Origin: Paragemmobacter ruber
Lineage (GTDB): Bacteria > Pseudomonadota > Alphaproteobacteria > Rhodobacterales > Rhodobacteraceae
Direction of reading: 5' to 3'
Assembly: GCF_009908315.1 (NCBI RefSeq)
Contig: NZ_JAAATW010000002.1
Coordinates: 496,001-560,000 of the forward strand
Length of the DNA: 64,000 nt
Shown here: in pieces, positions 62,666 through 64,000 of the stretch
Layout of the letters: each line of letters opens with the position of its first letter
How positions within the stretch are numbered: the first letter of the stretch is position 1
Made by a program: the position numbers and the translations under genes
The notes under the pieces: generated by a model
The model's input: only the letters and a program-made list of their open reading frames with translations
Told to the model about the DNA's origin: nothing
Database searches by the model: none

Positions 62666-63748
62666 ATGGAAAAGGCCGATGGGGTGTTGCCGGGGCGTCG
62701 GGTGCGGGCGCGGGGGGTGCTGTCGAATGCGGCAGGGCGGTTCGAGGCGCATGGGGTGGCGGGCTTTGACGATGGGTGGGGGCCGGGGGAGGCGCGGCTG
62801 GTCCGCACGGAGGTGCGGGTGGAGCGGGCGCGGTCGGCCTTGAGTTGGAACCGTTCGCCCGATCTGCCCTTTGACCGGTCGGTGAACCCCTATCGGGGGT
62901 GCGAGCATGGCTGCGTCTATTGTTTTGCGCGGCCGAGCCATGCCTATCTGAACCTGTCGCCGGGGCTGGATTTCGAGACGAAGCTGATCGCGCGGCCCGG
63001 CATCGGGGCGGTGCTGGCGCGGGAGTTGCGGGCGAAGGGGTATCGCTGCGCGACCGTGGCGATCGGGACGAATACCGATCCCTACCAGCCCTGCGAGGCC
63101 GAGTGGCGCGTGATGCGCGAGGTGGTGGAGGTCTTGGCGGGCTGCGATCATCCGCTGGCGATCACCACAAAGGGGACGCTGATCGAGCGGGATCTGGACC
63201 TGCTGGCGCCGATGGCGGCGAAGGGGCTGCTCAGGGTGGGGGTGTCGGTCACCACGCTGGATGCGGGTCTCGCGCGGCGGATGGAGCCGCGCGCCGCGCT
63301 GCCCGCGCGGCGGCTGGAGGTGATCCGGCGGCTGGCGGCGGCGGGGGTGCCGGTGCGGGTGATGGTGTCGCCGGTGATTCCGGGGCTGACGGATCACGAG
63401 ATGGAGGCGATTCTGGCGGCGGCGCGGGATGCGGGGGCGGTCGGGGCGTCATGGATCATGCTGCGGTTGCCGCTGGAGGTGGCGGGGTTGTGGCGCGAAT
63501 GGCTGGCGGCGGCAGAGCCGGGGCGGGCCGCCAAGGTGATGGCGCGGGTGCGCGAAGCGCGGGGTGGCAAGGATTACGATGCCGAATGGGGCAAGCGGAT
63601 GCGGGGCGAGGGGCTGTTTGCGCGCCTGATCGCGCAGCGGTTCGACAGGGTGGTGGCCCGGCTGGGGTTGGCGCAGGCTTTGCCTCCGCTGCGTTGTGAT
63701 CTGTTCCGGCCCCCGGTGTTGCCGGGGGATCAGTTGCGGCTGTTCTAG
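62666..63748 (+). CDS. radical SAM protein, SplB-like (PA0069 family)
   Basis: A 360-residue radical SAM enzyme. The cluster-binding motif is CEHGCVYC (Cys79, Cys83, Cys86) in VNPYRGCEHGCVYCFARPSH; VAIGTNTDPYQPCE and PLAITTKGTLIERDLDLL follow, then VMVSPVIPGLTDHEME. The family is related to spore photoproduct lyase, but no DNA substrate is established. An upstream LexA box suggests a DNA-damage role. Its TAG overlaps the convergent purD stop by two bases. Confidence 0.9.
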   Translation: MEKADGVLPGRRVRARGVLSNAAGRFEAHGVAGFDDGWGPGEARLVRTEVRVERARSALSWNRSPDLPFDRSVNPYRGCEHGCVYCFARPSHAYLNLSPGLDFETKLIARPGIGAVLARELRAKGYRCATVAIGTNTDPYQPCEAEWRVMREVVEVLAGCDHPLAITTKGTLIERDLDLLAPMAAKGLLRVGVSVTTLDAGLARRMEPRAALPARRLEVIRRLAAAGVPVRVMVSPVIPGLTDHEMEAILAAARDAGAVGASWIMLRLPLEVAGLWREWLAAAEPGRAAKVMARVREARGGKDYDAEWGKRMRGEGLFARLIAQRFDRVVARLGLAQALPPLRCDLFRPPVLPGDQLRLF

Positions 63749-64000
63749 AGCGCGCGCCAGCCGATATCGCGGCGGCAGAAGCCTTCGGGCCAGTCGATGG
63801 CATCGACAATGGCATAGGCGCGCGCCTGAGCCTCGGCCAGGGTCGCGCCGCGGGCGGTGACGTTCAGGACGCGGCCCCCGGTGGCGGTGATCTGACCGTC
63901 GCGGGCGGTGGTGCCGGCGTGGAAGACCATCTGGGACGAGGTTTCGGGCAGGGCGTCGAGGCCGCGGATGGCGGAGCCTTTGCTGTAGCGGCCGGGATAG
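63745..64000 (-). CDS. purD: phosphoribosylamine--glycine ligase, partial (C-terminal 85 residues)
   Basis: Only the C-terminal end of PurD, an ATP-grasp enzyme of purine synthesis, is in the window; the first complete codon is at 63999. YPGRYSKGSAIRGLDALPET, MVFHAGTTARDGQI, ATGGRVLNVTARGATLAEAQ and IDWPEGFCRRDIGWRAL match the GARS C-terminal domain. The start lies beyond the right edge. Confidence 0.93.
   Translation of the reverse strand, partial: YPGRYSKGSAIRGLDALPETSSQMVFHAGTTARDGQITATGGRVLNVTARGATLAEAQARAYAIVDAIDWPEGFCRRDIGWRAL

Overview
The window is a GC-rich bacterial chromosome segment. Protein content and gene order point to Rhodobacterales (Rhodobacteraceae/Paracoccaceae, Alphaproteobacteria). 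Clues are the dcw order ftsW-murG-murC-DUF2484-murB-ddl-ftsQ-ftsA-ftsZ-lpxC-bamD-recN, a complete-looking Tad/Cpa pilus locus with small GAVT(V/A)DW pilins, a single large PutA with a divergent Lrp-type regulator, an alphaproteobacterial-type LexA box (GTTC-N7-GTTC), a Zur-type palindrome, and GTAGGATGGGC and CCAAGATGAAG intergenic repeats. No phage, IS element, integrase, CRISPR array or rRNA is visible. The only RNA gene found is tRNA-Leu(UAA).

Layout. 1-2757: partial guanine deaminase, divergent from mgtE and 5-formyl-THF cyclo-ligase. 2860-15093 (minus strand): Tad pilus locus, read from the right as flp pilin, a second Flp-like peptide, cpaB, cpaC secretin, OmpA-like lipoprotein, cpaE/tadZ, cpaF/tadA, tadB, tadC, two TPR lipoproteins, prepilin peptidase and an AAA+ ATPase. 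A lytic transglycosylase faces away from flp. 16382-21615 (minus): a GNAT-like acetyltransferase, an 883-residue adenylation-carrier-membrane-acyltransferase fusion, a two-subunit 3-oxoacid CoA-transferase and a META-domain protein. 21768-28871: tRNA-Leu, a response regulator with a degenerate GGDEF-like output, putR/putA, a rhomboid protease and SuhB. 29073-32224: RTX protein, then a COG0523 GTPase behind a Zur-like operator. 32303-38155: metR-like/metF, aroQ-aldolase-acyl-CoA ligase-thiolase-like genes. 38162-40034 (minus): RraA-like protein and a PLP aminotransferase.

40202-60134 is dominated by envelope growth and division: murD, then a hybrid-type sensor kinase without receiver, rsuA and a dienelactone-hydrolase-family protein, then the tightly overlapped ftsW-to-ftsZ run, lpxC, bamD and recN. 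Start/stop overlaps (ATGA, GTGA, TGATG) imply translational coupling from ftsW to ftsA. The ftsZ leader carries two near-consensus DnaA boxes and two GANTC sites. 60271-64000: DUF3563 peptide, SnoaL-like protein, a minus-strand set of corrinoid protein, 52-residue membrane peptide and DUF1638 protein (probably corrinoid-dependent methyl transfer), an SplB-like radical SAM gene behind a LexA box, and the 3' end of purD.

The points most worth a second look are the A-T-acyltransferase fusion, the corrinoid/DUF1638 set, the SOS-type radical SAM gene, the DnaA-box clusters at ftsZ and cpaC, the thiolase-like protein lacking one catalytic cysteine, and the possible structured leader of mgtE. All coordinates come from reading the sequence; functional names rest on family motifs recalled from knowledge, not on searches.
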